Positions 25,524 through 35,029 of a stretch of DNA of 39,346 nt are shown one piece after another. Positions within the stretch are counted from its first letter, which is position 1. Every line of letters starts with the position of its first letter. Location: the NCBI GenBank assembly GCA_015231595.1, contig JADGBH010000044.1:1-39346 (forward strand), in the 5' to 3' direction. The notes under the pieces were generated by a model that saw only the letters and a program-made list of their open reading frames with translations, ran no database searches and was not told the DNA's origin. Position numbers and translations under genes: made by a program. The DNA is from Desulfobacterales bacterium. GTDB taxonomy: Bacteria; Desulfobacterota; Desulfobacteria; Desulfobacterales; JADGBH01.

Positions 25524-25534
25524 TTTTAGCCTTA
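25524..25534 (+). repeat. TTTTAGCCTTA motif, copy 4
   Basis: The same 11-mer as at 4979 and 13759 lies in the 209-bp gap between the YidD-like and carbonic-anhydrase-like genes, in AT-rich sequence containing several imperfect inverted repeats. Confidence 0.5.
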
Positions 25535-25650
25535 ATAGTATTTTAATAAATATTATATATTCCATATAAGTAATATATTAATAAAAAGACTTCAAATATT
25601 TATGGTTATTGTGGGCGCAATATAATACGCCCTTGGAAATAGATAAAAAC

Positions 25651-26181
25651 TTAATAGAAATCGTATATTTTTGTATTAATCGCATGTTCTTTTGCAATTT
25701 CACAATAAACTTTTGCAGGTAATTCCAATGAATCTCCTATTTCTTTTGATAATTCTTTTTTAAGAGTTGATGGTACTCCAGCTACAAGATGGTAAGGTCC
25801 TACAATTTGGCCTTCTTTTACTACAGAGCCAGCAGCAACTACAGAATTTTTTTTAATTATAGCTCCATTTAATACGCCAGCATTAAATCCGATTAAACAG
25901 TTATCTTCTATGGTGCATCCATGAACTACAGCATTATGCCCTATCGTAACATTGTTACCGATGATGGTTGGTTTTCCATAATCCGTATGGACTGTGCAAT
26001 TATCTTGAATGTTTGTGTTTGATCCTATTGTTATTAAATCCAAATCGCCTCTTATAACAGCACCATACCATACACTCGAATTATCACTTATTTCAACATT
26101 TCCGATTATTGTAGCGTTTGGAGCAATAAAAACATTGTTCCCGATTTTAGGTTTTTTGCCTTTATATTCAATTATAATCAT
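25651..26181 (-). CDS. Gamma-class carbonic anhydrase-like hexapeptide protein
   Basis: 176 residues of left-handed beta-helix with hexapeptide repeats (IGNNVF, IGNVEI, IGSNTN, IGNNVT, IGHNAV). Metal-ligand histidines appear in TVHTD and IGHNAVVHGC, as in the YrdA/PaaY/CaiE group. GAVIRGDLD carries the conserved Arg and Asp of the fold. Real carbonic anhydrase activity is not certain for this subgroup. It is downstream of the hydrolase gene on the same strand with a 24-base gap, so the two are probably cotranscribed. Confidence 0.9.
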   Translation of the reverse strand: MIIIEYKGKKPKIGNNVFIAPNATIIGNVEISDNSSVWYGAVIRGDLDLITIGSNTNIQDNCTVHTDYGKPTIIGNNVTIGHNAVVHGCTIEDNCLIGFNAGVLNGAIIKKNSVVAAGSVVKEGQIVGPYHLVAGVPSTLKKELSKEIGDSLELPAKVYCEIAKEHAINTKIYDFY

Positions 26182-26205
26182 TAAATTTTTCCATTATATA
26201 ATTTA

Positions 26206-26838
26206 TTATTTTTTTTGTTCCATAGAATTTAATAATTCTTCTACTACAGATTGAAGCTCATCTGTACAACCAGAATAAAAATGGTCAGCGCCTTCAATAA
26301 CTTTAAGCTGGGCGTCACTGTTCCATTTTGGAATAGCTTCTCTGATAAGTTCGGCTGGGGCAACATCATCTTTACTACCTGTTATAACAAACTTTAATCC
26401 TGGTATTGGATCCATAGGCTCAAAATTAAATTGTGTTAAAGGAGGAGATATTAAAATAAGATTTTTAAGCCTGCTGTTTCTTGTTCCGACTCGAGCACTA
26501 ACAAAAGCGCCAAAAGAATAACCAACAAGATCAACTTGCCTTAAAGCCGCCATATTAACAAGGTAAGCAATAGCAGCAACAACATCCTGCTGCTCTCCTA
26601 TTCCATTATCGTATTCTCCTGTGCTTTTTCCAACTCCTCTAAAATTAAATTTTAAAGTGGAATATTCTTTTTTTATATACATATCTTCTATACATTTTAA
26701 AATTGGATTCATCATGTCTCCGCCGTATTGTGGATGAGGATGTGTCAAAACTACACCTCGTGCGCGGCTTATTTTATTAAAAATCCCTTCAATTATATCC
26801 TTGCTACCTTTTGACTGAAATGATATTTCGTATTGCAT
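26206..26838 (-). CDS. Alpha/beta hydrolase
   Basis: 210 residues. The nucleophile elbow is GYSFG, the acid is in ITGSKDDVAP and the catalytic His in GADHFYSG. An HPHPQYGGDM segment and FNFRGVGKSTG near the oxyanion region match the short dienelactone hydrolase-like family often annotated as an alpha/beta superfamily hydrolase. The substrate is unknown. It is the first gene of a likely two-gene operon with the gamma-carbonic-anhydrase-like gene. Confidence 0.88.
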   Translation of the reverse strand: MQYEISFQSKGSKDIIEGIFNKISRARGVVLTHPHPQYGGDMMNPILKCIEDMYIKKEYSTLKFNFRGVGKSTGEYDNGIGEQQDVVAAIAYLVNMAALRQVDLVGYSFGAFVSARVGTRNSRLKNLILISPPLTQFNFEPMDPIPGLKFVITGSKDDVAPAELIREAIPKWNSDAQLKVIEGADHFYSGCTDELQSVVEELLNSMEQKK

Positions 26839-26982
26839 TACGCCCCCTTCATTTTTGAAATTTAATTTATATTTAAATTAATTATGTAATAACCATCGAC
26901 TATTAATGTCGTATATAAATTCTATAACTAGTATGAAGATATATAACAAGCATTTTTTTATGGTTAATGCTTAATTTTAACC

Positions 26983-27012
26983 TTGACACCTTTGAATTTT
27001 TGTCAATATAAT
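26983..27012 (+). promoter_or_regulatory. Sigma-70-type promoter for the DHH phosphoesterase gene
   Basis: TTGACA at 26983-26988 and TATAAT at 27007-27012 are both perfect consensus hexamers with an 18-base spacer, 55 bases before the gene. Confidence 0.75.
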
Positions 27013-27067
27013 CGATTTTAAAATTTTTAAAATTTTATGCATAATTTTTAAGCAAAAAGGAGGTTCC

Positions 27068-27988
27068 ATGAGACTTTTAACTAGGTCAGATTTTGACGGT
27101 TTAGTGTGCGCTGTTTTTTTAGTAGAAAAAGGGATTGTTGATGAATACAAATTTGTGCATCCAAAGGATATTCAAGATGGTAAAGTTGAAGTGACTAAAA
27201 ATGATGTTTTAGCAAATATCCCTTATGTAAATGGCTGTGGTTTATGGTTTGACCATCACTCAAGCGAAGATGAAAGGCTTAATCTTTCTACGCTTGAATT
27301 TCAAGGAGCCTGTAAACCCGAACCAAGTGCCGCTCAAGTAATCTGGGATTATTATGGGGGAGAAAATGTATTTGGAAAACATTTCTTACCTTTGTTAGAT
27401 GCTGTAAATAAAAGTGACTCAGGAAATCTGACAGCTGATCAAATATTAAACCCAAAAGGTTGGTTTCTTATTTCTTTTGTAATGGATCCTCGCACCGGAC
27501 TTGGACGATTTAGAGATTATCGCATAAGCAATTATCAGCTTATGGAAGATATGATTCAATACTGTAGGACAAAAACGGCTGAAGAAATTTTGCAGTTACC
27601 CGATGTTGTTGAAAGAACTAATCGATATTTTGAGCATCAAAAACATTTTGAAGAGATGCTTAGAAAAAGCTGTACAATTCACGATAATGTGATAGTTACA
27701 AATTTAATTAATGACGATATAATATTCTGCGGAAACCGTTTTTGTGTCTATGCCCTATATCCTGAGCAAAACATTGAAATAAGAATAATGTGGGGTAAAG
27801 ACAAACAAAATGTAGTTTTTACCTGCGGACACAGTATACTTAATCGAACCAGTAAAACAAACGTTGGCAAGCTTATGCTTGAATATTTTGGCGGAGGCCA
27901 TGAAAAAGTAGGGACTTGTCAAATTTTGGTAGAGGACTGGGAAAACGTTTTAAATGAACTTATTGATCGCATGAAAAAAGATGGATAA
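27068..27988 (+). CDS. DHH-family phosphoesterase / exopolyphosphatase-like protein
   Basis: 306 residues. MRLLTRSDFDGLVCA holds the DxD-type metal motif and LWFDHHSS the DHH motif; the C-terminal region has NVGKLMLEYFGGGHEKVGT, a DHHA1-like GGGH motif. Such proteins hydrolyse polyphosphate, oligoribonucleotides or cyclic-dinucleotide products; which applies here cannot be told. AAAGGAGG precedes the ATG and a near-consensus promoter lies upstream. Confidence 0.88.
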   Translation: MRLLTRSDFDGLVCAVFLVEKGIVDEYKFVHPKDIQDGKVEVTKNDVLANIPYVNGCGLWFDHHSSEDERLNLSTLEFQGACKPEPSAAQVIWDYYGGENVFGKHFLPLLDAVNKSDSGNLTADQILNPKGWFLISFVMDPRTGLGRFRDYRISNYQLMEDMIQYCRTKTAEEILQLPDVVERTNRYFEHQKHFEEMLRKSCTIHDNVIVTNLINDDIIFCGNRFCVYALYPEQNIEIRIMWGKDKQNVVFTCGHSILNRTSKTNVGKLMLEYFGGGHEKVGTCQILVEDWENVLNELIDRMKKDG

Positions 27989-28016
27989 GTAATTTTATAA
28001 AAAAATATTTTAGTGT

Positions 28017-28038
28017 GTTCCCACGCCTACGTGGGAAC
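28017..28038. terminator. GC-rich hairpin between convergent genes
   Basis: GTTCCCACG and CGTGGGAAC pair perfectly around CCTA, in the 68-bp gap between convergent genes. It probably ends transcription in both directions; it also resembles common dispersed GTTCCCACGC repeats. Confidence 0.6.
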
Positions 28039-28056
28039 TTATTGATGAAGGATGGC

Positions 28057-29532
28057 CTAATCCTCTTTTTTTATAATATTTTTACCCCCATCTATTATGT
28101 CTTTACCAACGTCAAGAACACCTTTACCAACGTCAAGAATACCTTTGCCGATTGAAAGAACACCTTTCCCAACCTTTGACGCTCCGTTATCACCTAATGC
28201 GTCAGAACCTTTATCAATAAAAGTTATGCCTTTATCAAGTATAGATGTTCCTAAATTTAATACTTCTTTGCTCAAATTAAGAGGGGCCTTAACAACTCCT
28301 ATAGCAGTATTTTTGGTGAACTCCATTCTATCGAGGGAAACATTGATATCAGAAACAGGACCCTTAACAAAAATCGGAATAATTGGAAATCCAGAAATAT
28401 CAATTTTTAAAGCATAATCAGCCTTTAAATGAGCTATATCAAATTTGCCTTTCCCTAAAGCCTCCAGAAAATCAGCTATAAAAATAAAGTCATTATTTTC
28501 AATAACGCCATCTGAAATTTTTAAGATCCCTCTAACTCTTTTTATTGAACGCTCTTTAAAAAATTCTTCTTTAGAATAATCATTTTTCCCTAAATTACTC
28601 ATATAGCTGAATATTTCATCTATAACTACTGAAGGAAGAAAGTACATACCTTTTAATTTTCCATTATTTAATAAAAATTCAGAGTTTCCATTTAAATTAG
28701 ATATTATTTCTTTAAAATAAAGCCCTTTAGAAATTAAAGCAGCATAAGCATGAAAGTTTCCAGAAATTTTGTCATTTCCGGACAGTGCCTTAATAAACTC
28801 ATGAATAGCTACATTTTCAACTTTTAAATTTAATAAATAGGCTGGATCTTTTTGGGAAAAATCGGCATTAAAATTACATAGATATTTACCTCCATAGAGG
28901 CCTCCTGATACAGGAGCCAAGCTGATAATACCTTTTTCAGCGCTAGCATCCACAAAAAAATTATTAATTTCTAAATTGTGGAATTTAACTAAATCAAATT
29001 CTAAAATACCGTTAAACGAAATGTTTTTAATTTTGTTTATTGAATCATTTTTTGAGTTTTCTTTTTGTTTATCGTCCTTTTCAACAGTTTGTTTTTGATT
29101 GATGCTATTTGAAATAGATATATATTTATCAATATCGATTTGATTTCCTTTTAATTTGAATTTAATAGAAGGTTTTTTTAAATTTTCTATTACAAAAAAA
29201 CCTTTTATTAAAGTAGAATCAATTTTTAAATTTATATTATCAAGATAAAGACTATTGTAATTAGCCTTAAAATCCGATTCAAAGCTTGCCGAACTCAAAA
29301 TAGAGGTATCGCCAAAAGAAAATGAATTTGAAGTTATTCTATTTATAAATTCAATTAATTTTTCACTATTTACTTGAATATGCCCTTGAGCTGAAAAATT
29401 TTTAAAAAAATCATGATTAATAACTTTGCATGACATTTCAAGGTTTATATCTCCAGTATTAGCCATAGATGCGCTAAAAGATAATAATAGCAAAATAAAA
29501 AAAATAAACATTATTTTTCGAGTAGTTATCAT
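28057..29532 (-). CDS. AsmA-like envelope protein
   Basis: 491 residues with an N-terminal signal/membrane segment (about 6-25), long beta-rich repetitive stretches and AsmA C-terminal-type motifs (NLNGNSEFLLNNGKLKGM, GKGKFDIAHL, VKGPVSDINVSLD). AsmA-like proteins bridge the periplasm and act in lipid or outer-membrane homeostasis. The last 60 residues form degenerate repeats on a GKG(V/I)LDVGKD pattern, encoded by short tandem DNA repeats at about 28085-28200. The repeats are unusual for the family and could be an amphipathic tail. Confidence 0.75.
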   Translation of the reverse strand: MITTRKIMFIFFILLLLSFSASMANTGDINLEMSCKVINHDFFKNFSAQGHIQVNSEKLIEFINRITSNSFSFGDTSILSSASFESDFKANYNSLYLDNINLKIDSTLIKGFFVIENLKKPSIKFKLKGNQIDIDKYISISNSINQKQTVEKDDKQKENSKNDSINKIKNISFNGILEFDLVKFHNLEINNFFVDASAEKGIISLAPVSGGLYGGKYLCNFNADFSQKDPAYLLNLKVENVAIHEFIKALSGNDKISGNFHAYAALISKGLYFKEIISNLNGNSEFLLNNGKLKGMYFLPSVVIDEIFSYMSNLGKNDYSKEEFFKERSIKRVRGILKISDGVIENNDFIFIADFLEALGKGKFDIAHLKADYALKIDISGFPIIPIFVKGPVSDINVSLDRMEFTKNTAIGVVKAPLNLSKEVLNLGTSILDKGITFIDKGSDALGDNGASKVGKGVLSIGKGILDVGKGVLDVGKDIIDGGKNIIKKED

Positions 29533-29625
29533 TTGTATATTGTAGAAAAAATTTTAATTATAAGTTATTAATTGTATAAATTTAAAATAATATCAAATTT
29601 ATAGTACTATCACAATAATCTTTTC

Positions 29626-29654
29626 TTGACGCAAATACAGGCATAATATATATA
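29626..29654 (+). promoter_or_regulatory. Candidate promoter for citrate synthase
   Basis: TTGACG at 29626-29631 and TATATA at 29649-29654 with a 17-base spacer, 61 bases before the ATG. Confidence 0.5.
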
Positions 29655-29715
29655 TCAACAATTTATTAAGTTATACTTATAGCTTAAAGAATTTTTTTAT
29701 TGTATAGGAGAAAAC

Positions 29716-30993
29716 ATGGGTGAATATGCAGAATTAATAATAGAAGGAAAAACTTATCAACTTCCAGTTATAACCGGAACGGAAAACGAAAAGGCAATTG
29801 ATATACGGCAGCTAAGAAATATTAGCGGCTTTATAACTTACGATCCAGGATTTGGGAATACTGGATGCTGTAAAAGTTTCATCACATTTATGGATGGAGA
29901 AAAAGGGATTCTTAGATACAGAGGTATTCCTGTTGAGCAACTTGCCGAACACTCAACATTTGTAGAAACAGCTTATTTATTAATAAAAGGATGTCTTCCT
30001 AATTTAAAAGAATTAAATGCCATGCGAGTATCTTTGAATGACAACTCCCTTGTCCATGAAGATATGAAAACTTTTTATCAAAATTTTCCTCGGGGTTCTC
30101 ACCCTATGGGTATTTTATCCGCTATGGTTAATGCCCTTGAAAGCTTCTACCCTGAACTCCACTCAGAAGGATTCATGGACAAGACATTTATAAGGCTTAT
30201 TTCAAAAGTTAGAACTATGGCGGCAATGTCTTATAAAATATCAAGGGGGCATACTCTTGTTTATCCAAGACCTGATTTTTCATACTGTGCAAATTTTTTA
30301 AATATGATGTTTAGTACCCCTGTAACTCCTTATGAAATAGACGAAGACTTAGTTAAAGCGCTAAACGTTTTTTTAATACTTCATGCCGACCATGAGCAGA
30401 ACTGCTCAACTACAGCTGTAAGAGTAGTTGGAAGCGGAAAAGTAAATGTATATGCTGCAATTTCAGCGGGGATAGCAGCATTATGGGGCCCTTTGCATGG
30501 AGGCGCTAACCAAGCTGTTATTGAAATGCTGAATGAAATACATTCTAATAAAATGACTATACCAAGGGCAATTGAAAGGGCAAAGGATAAAAATGATAAT
30601 TTCAGATTGATGGGCTTTGGACATAGAATTTATAAAACTTATGATCCGAGAGCTAAAATTATGAAAAAAATGTGTGATAAAGTTCTTTCAAAATTAAAAA
30701 TAAGCGATCCTCTTTTAGAGATTGCAAAACAGCTTGAAGAAATAGCTTTAAAAGATACTTATTTCATTGATCACTTTCTTTATCCAAATGTTGATTTTTA
30801 TAGCGGAATAGTGCTTAGGGCGATGGGTATTCCTACTAATATGTTTCCTGTAATGTTCGCTATTGGAAGACTTCCAGGGTGGCTCGCCCAATGGAAAGAA
30901 AGTATGCAGGATCCTGATTGGAGACTTGCTCGGCCAAGGCAGATCTATAATGGAGAAAATGTAAAGAATTATGTGCAAATAGAAGATCGATAA
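29716..30993 (+). CDS. gltA: Citrate synthase
   Basis: 425 residues. It condenses oxaloacetate with acetyl-CoA at the head of the TCA cycle. Active-site motifs are GPLHGGANQAV with a catalytic His, GFGHRIYKTYDPRA with the second His, and YPNVDFYSG with the catalytic Asp. Type II-like length and N-terminal domain (YDPGFGNTGCCKS). TAGGAG lies about 8 bases before the ATG. It is single-cistron and ends just before a REP-like palindrome. Confidence 0.97.
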   Translation: MGEYAELIIEGKTYQLPVITGTENEKAIDIRQLRNISGFITYDPGFGNTGCCKSFITFMDGEKGILRYRGIPVEQLAEHSTFVETAYLLIKGCLPNLKELNAMRVSLNDNSLVHEDMKTFYQNFPRGSHPMGILSAMVNALESFYPELHSEGFMDKTFIRLISKVRTMAAMSYKISRGHTLVYPRPDFSYCANFLNMMFSTPVTPYEIDEDLVKALNVFLILHADHEQNCSTTAVRVVGSGKVNVYAAISAGIAALWGPLHGGANQAVIEMLNEIHSNKMTIPRAIERAKDKNDNFRLMGFGHRIYKTYDPRAKIMKKMCDKVLSKLKISDPLLEIAKQLEEIALKDTYFIDHFLYPNVDFYSGIVLRAMGIPTNMFPVMFAIGRLPGWLAQWKESMQDPDWRLARPRQIYNGENVKNYVQIEDR

Positions 30994-31005
30994 GGCAACT
31001 GTTTT

Positions 31006-31025
31006 GGGCGACCAACCGGTCGCCC
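31006..31025. repeat. REP-like palindrome GGGCGACC/GGTCGCCC
   Basis: Perfect 8-bp stem around AACC, identical in design to 5288-5307. It lies between convergent gltA and the chemotaxis gene, where it could end both transcripts. Confidence 0.75.
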
Positions 31026-31061
31026 CTACAAATAGAATTTTTTTAAAGATGCCCTAATGCT

Positions 31062-32711
31062 TTATACTTTAAATTTATCTACCATTTCCTTTAACATTGC
31101 CGCAAGACTTGATAATTTTTCAGCACTCAAATTAACGTGATTTGAATTTTTTGCCATGTCTTCAGCGGAAATACTTACTTCTCCTATTTCCTCTGCTATT
31201 TTAGCTGAAAGTTCTGAATTAGTAGCTACTTTTGTACTAACGTCATTTATATTTTTTGAAACTATGATTATATTCCCAGATATTTCTTTAGTACTTGCAG
31301 ATTGTTCTTCTACAGCAGTAGCAATAGTTGCGACTATATCGCTTATATCGTGCATAACTCCTGATATTTTTTTAATATCATCAACCGTACCTGTAGCTGA
31401 GCTTTGAATATCTTCAATTTTTTTTCGTATATCCTTTGTTGATAGCGCTGTTTGCCCAGCAAGTTCTTTTATTTCATTTGCTACAACTGTAAATCCTTTA
31501 CCAGCATCTCCTGCACGAGCTGCTTCAATTGTAGCATTAAGCGCAAGAAGATTTGTTTGTTCAGATATATCATTTATTGCTTCAGTAACTTCTCCAATAT
31601 CTTTTGCAGAATTACCCAATCTGGCTACTCTTTCTGATGAATTCTGGGTGATTTCTACTGCTTCAGAAGTAATTTGTCTTGCTTGTTCTGAATTTTGAGC
31701 AATTTCATTTATGGTAGCAGTCATTTCTTCTGTAGCTGCAGCTACCATACTTGTATTACCCGATGCTTGCTCCATTGAAACGCTAACTGAATCCATATTT
31801 TTTCTCATCTCATCTGAAGAAACAGCTACAACATTTGCTCGCCCAGACATTTCATTTGCGCCTTTTGACATTTTTCTGGACAAATCCGACAATTCAGTTG
31901 ATGATAATTGTAATATTTCGGAATTTTTAGATATATCTTTTATTATTATCTGAAGTTTTCCTATAAAAATATTAAACCATTTTGCAAGTTCCCCAACTTC
32001 ATCTTTTGATTTAACTTGTAATCTTTTCGTAAGATTCCCTTCACCTTTTGCAATATCCTTAAGCATGGAAACAGTATTTCTAAGGGGAAGACTAATTGAT
32101 CTGGACACTATCAAATAAACAAATCCAACGGCCACAAAAACTACGCAAAAAAAGACGAGCATATTTACTTTACGCTGATTTCGAGTTGCATTTCCAATAG
32201 ACGCTAATTCAGTTCTGAGTTCATCAGAAAAGCCCTTTGTTAACTCGGACAATTGTTCTTGAATGAATTCTTTTTTGTTGGTTAAATCGCCTGCTTGATT
32301 ATCCGTATCAGCACCGCCTTTGCTTAAAATTCCGTATAGCGATTTTGCTTTCTCAGTGAATTCATTAAAGGTTTTTAATACTTCTTCTGTTTTATTTCTT
32401 TTTTCAGGATTAATGCCCTGTAATTTAACTATAGCCTCTATTGATGAACGAACGTCTTCAGCTCTTGTTTGAGCATCGTCAATTTTAGCTTCATCTCCAA
32501 AAATCACAGCATCAGCATAAAATTTTATTTGATTTTCAAATTCAGTAAGGGCAGCTTGACTGCTTTGGGACGCAGGAAAAATCGAATCAGATACGTCTAC
32601 CAGCATAGATTCGGTTTTTACCCCTTTCACATACCCAAAAAGCATCGAACCGAAATACCCAACTATAAGGATACCTAAACTTAACCATATTTTATTACTT
32701 ATTGTGAGCAT
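31062..32711 (-). CDS. Methyl-accepting chemotaxis protein
   Basis: 549 residues. First transmembrane helix near 6-25, periplasmic helical sensor (about 30-190), second membrane helix (about 190-212), HAMP, then a signalling domain with the hairpin [24 protein letters not shown] and [10 protein letters not shown]. The ATG at 32711 (MLTISNK) is chosen; the frame opens earlier at a TTG, but that lies inside the terminator hairpin of the upstream porin gene. The stop of porin copy A is 80 bases upstream, so read-through would put this receptor in the same transcript and suggests it senses the ligand of that module. Confidence 0.93.
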   Translation of the reverse strand: MLTISNKIWLSLGILIVGYFGSMLFGYVKGVKTESMLVDVSDSIFPASQSSQAALTEFENQIKFYADAVIFGDEAKIDDAQTRAEDVRSSIEAIVKLQGINPEKRNKTEEVLKTFNEFTEKAKSLYGILSKGGADTDNQAGDLTNKKEFIQEQLSELTKGFSDELRTELASIGNATRNQRKVNMLVFFCVVFVAVGFVYLIVSRSISLPLRNTVSMLKDIAKGEGNLTKRLQVKSKDEVGELAKWFNIFIGKLQIIIKDISKNSEILQLSSTELSDLSRKMSKGANEMSGRANVVAVSSDEMRKNMDSVSVSMEQASGNTSMVAAATEEMTATINEIAQNSEQARQITSEAVEITQNSSERVARLGNSAKDIGEVTEAINDISEQTNLLALNATIEAARAGDAGKGFTVVANEIKELAGQTALSTKDIRKKIEDIQSSATGTVDDIKKISGVMHDISDIVATIATAVEEQSASTKEISGNIIIVSKNINDVSTKVATNSELSAKIAEEIGEVSISAEDMAKNSNHVNLSAEKLSSLAAMLKEMVDKFKV

Positions 32712-32738
32712 AACTACCAATTTTTTTTCTAAATTTAA

Positions 32739-32771
32739 AAGAAACAACAGTATTTATAACTGTTGTTTCTT
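32739..32771 (-). terminator. Terminator after porin copy A
   Basis: AAGAAACAACAGT (32739-32751) pairs with ACTGTTGTTTCTT (32759-32771), followed on the minus strand by TT. A near-identical hairpin ends porin copy B at 34981-35018, so it is part of the duplicated unit. The short T tract may allow read-through into the receptor gene. Confidence 0.8.
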
Positions 32772-32790
32772 ATCCCATTGTTTTTACTTC

Positions 32791-34263
32791 TTAGAAGTTA
32801 AACGTCATTTTTGCAGCAAACAAATACCAGTCTTCTTCAGTAGAGCTATCGTTTTGAAGAGTTGGGTTATCCTTAATCATCATAACAGAAGCACCATTCA
32901 TTTTATGAACTTCTAATTTAAAAGTCCAGTTAAAGTTTACATCAAACCTTAACGCCAGAGTATAGTCTTTAAGCCAGCCAACGTAAGGAGAAAGACCACT
33001 AATTTCAGGAGCAGCTTTAGCGCTAAGTATTTCAGCTAATTGATCGTCATTTTTTAAAGTTTTCGTACTGTCATTTCTTGCCTTACCCTCTTTATCTTTT
33101 CTGTTTGAGTAATATTCAGTATAGTAAAAGCCAGCTTCAAACCAATTTGTAAATCTGTAAGATAAGCTACCGTAATAACCTTCAGATGAAAAATTCGATG
33201 GAAGAACCATTTCAAAACTTTTATCATCCCTATGCAATCTCCATCTATAATCTGTTCGAGCATATTCAGTTGCAAATATAAGGTCTTCCCAAACATATTC
33301 CAAAGAAAAAGATCTTGTTTGTATATCTATTTCGTAAAATAGAGATTCTCCCTCTGCTACGGCAAGATTTACACCTTTTGACTGTTTAATAATTGAATCT
33401 GTAGCCGCTAATGCACCATTTATATCACCTTGAGAAACTAAAGACGCTAATGGAGCTAAACTCGCGTATTTTGCAGGATCTGATTTATAAGCCTGCAAAT
33501 AACTCAACATAGCTGCAGCCGTTCTTTTCTCAAAAAAATCAGTTGCGCTACAATTAACATCTACAGCATAATCCATGTGAGTTGCTCCTAAACGTAATCC
33601 TTGAACAGGTGGAATCCATTGAAGAGCTATAGCATAAGATGCTTCTGTGTCTGTTTCTCCAGCAGTAACCTGTCCATAACCTTCAAGGGATCTTGCAAGA
33701 CCGGATGTGGCAGGCAGCCTCATAATTCCAGTCATCGCTTGATAAGAAAAATAACCTGTAATATCTGTACCAACTTCTCCATATAGACCTGCACCAGTTT
33801 GCGATGTGAATGTATCTCTCCATGCTTCATGATAAAGACCTTGAGGCAGAAAGATAAATGTCCTTAACATATCTATATCTCTTGTTTCATTATATAAACC
33901 ATAAGGGATTTTCATTCTTCCTACACGAACACCCATCCAGTCTTTCCATCTATAATCTGCAAATGCCCAGTCAACATCTATAACATCATTTCCAATAGGA
34001 CCTAAATCCCTTGAAAAAAGCTGAATACCCATCCTGAGTCTATCACTCAAGTCAGTAGAAAAGTTAATACCTACTTCATTAAACTGAAACGTTCCATCTT
34101 CAGTTTTTGCCATAAAATTGTATTCATCACTTTTCATATAACCTTGGGATAAAAAACCGTGAATTGAAACTGAACCTAATTCATCAAATTCTACTGCTAA
34201 CGCATTTCCTAAAAAGAAAATGGATAGCCAAAAAGTAATTAATAAAACTACTGTTTTTTTCAT
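32791..34263 (-). CDS. Porin-like outer-membrane protein, copy A
   Basis: 490 residues with signal peptide MKKTVVLLITFWLSIFF...ALA. The mature part starts VEFDELGSVSIHGFLSQGYM and shows long alternating strands ending in ...AAKMTFNF with a C-terminal Phe, the usual outer-membrane barrel sign. The start is set by AGGAGG at 34270-34275. It is a paralogue of 35030-36511. The pair with the small binding protein 103 bases upstream suggests that it passes or captures the ligand bound by that protein. The family is not identified; the ligand is unknown. Confidence 0.82.
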   Translation of the reverse strand: MKKTVVLLITFWLSIFFLGNALAVEFDELGSVSIHGFLSQGYMKSDEYNFMAKTEDGTFQFNEVGINFSTDLSDRLRMGIQLFSRDLGPIGNDVIDVDWAFADYRWKDWMGVRVGRMKIPYGLYNETRDIDMLRTFIFLPQGLYHEAWRDTFTSQTGAGLYGEVGTDITGYFSYQAMTGIMRLPATSGLARSLEGYGQVTAGETDTEASYAIALQWIPPVQGLRLGATHMDYAVDVNCSATDFFEKRTAAAMLSYLQAYKSDPAKYASLAPLASLVSQGDINGALAATDSIIKQSKGVNLAVAEGESLFYEIDIQTRSFSLEYVWEDLIFATEYARTDYRWRLHRDDKSFEMVLPSNFSSEGYYGSLSYRFTNWFEAGFYYTEYYSNRKDKEGKARNDSTKTLKNDDQLAEILSAKAAPEISGLSPYVGWLKDYTLALRFDVNFNWTFKLEVHKMNGASVMMIKDNPTLQNDSSTEEDWYLFAAKMTFNF

Positions 34264-34366
34264 ATATTGCCTCCTAATTGTTTTCATGAAAAACTGCTGA
34301 GGAAATTGATCTGTTTTTTTTGGCCAAACTAATTTTTGTATCGTAATCACAAGCATTGTCCTTCAA

Positions 34367-34825
34367 TTAATTTGATATAATTATTAATGTAACTCCATCA
34401 GGGCTTGATTCAGAGGAAACATATCCTATGGACCCTTCATTTGACACGATATGTTCAATTAGTGCTTTATCGTTACTGAAAGCTATTGGCTCTTTTCCTT
34501 TCCCAGTGAAAACAAGATTTTTCCAATAATTTCTAAATTGGGACGGAGTTTTACCAACAAATTTAGTAAGGAATTTTTCGTTCAAATCCTCATTTTTCGA
34601 TGTAACAATTGTAATTTTTTTATTATCACTCCACCTTGTTTTTTTACCCAAGAAAATTTGCTGAATATCCATCCTACTCAGCTCTTTATCAGGCACATCG
34701 TTATTCCCTATAACTTTTACATCATCCTCAGCGTTTGCGGTGCAAACCATTCCACTTATTGGTAATGACAACGCTGCCAACACTAATAATGAAAAAATGA
34801 AGTTAAATGTTAGTTTGATTTTCAT
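34367..34825 (-). CDS. Secreted PstS-like substrate-binding protein, copy A
   Basis: 152 residues with signal peptide (MKIKLTFNFIFSLLVLAA...ANA). The mature domain DVKVIGNNDVPDKELSRMDIQQIFLGKKTRW is typical of short PstS-type (phosphate-binding-like) periplasmic proteins, which lack half of the classical fold. TPSQFRNYWKNLVF and AFSNDKALIEHIVSNEGSIGYVS fit that family. It is not beside pst transporter genes, so transport through an ABC system is not supported. It is followed by the porin. The start at 34825 has AAAAGGAGC just upstream; the longer in-frame form to 34855 lacks this. Confidence 0.8.
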   Translation of the reverse strand: MKIKLTFNFIFSLLVLAALSLPISGMVCTANAEDDVKVIGNNDVPDKELSRMDIQQIFLGKKTRWSDNKKITIVTSKNEDLNEKFLTKFVGKTPSQFRNYWKNLVFTGKGKEPIAFSNDKALIEHIVSNEGSIGYVSSESSPDGVTLIIISN

Positions 34826-34980
34826 ACATTCTGCTCCTTTTAGTTTGAAATTCAACTATTTTTATTAAATACGACATTAATACCCAATACACTTACTACC
34901 CCTTTTGCATAGCAAATTTTAACAAAAATATAATTCGTTATACATGATTTCCCCTAATAATTATCTTTATTCCAACTAAA

Positions 34981-35018
34981 AAAAAGAAACAACAGTATTT
35001 TAACTGTTGTTTCTTTTT
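34981..35018 (-). terminator. Terminator after porin copy B
   Basis: AAAAAGAAACAACAGT (34981-34996) and ACTGTTGTTTCTTTTT (35003-35018) form a 16-bp stem with flanking A/T runs on both sides, so it can work in either direction. Confidence 0.85.
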
Positions 35019-35029
35019 TTTTTTACTTT

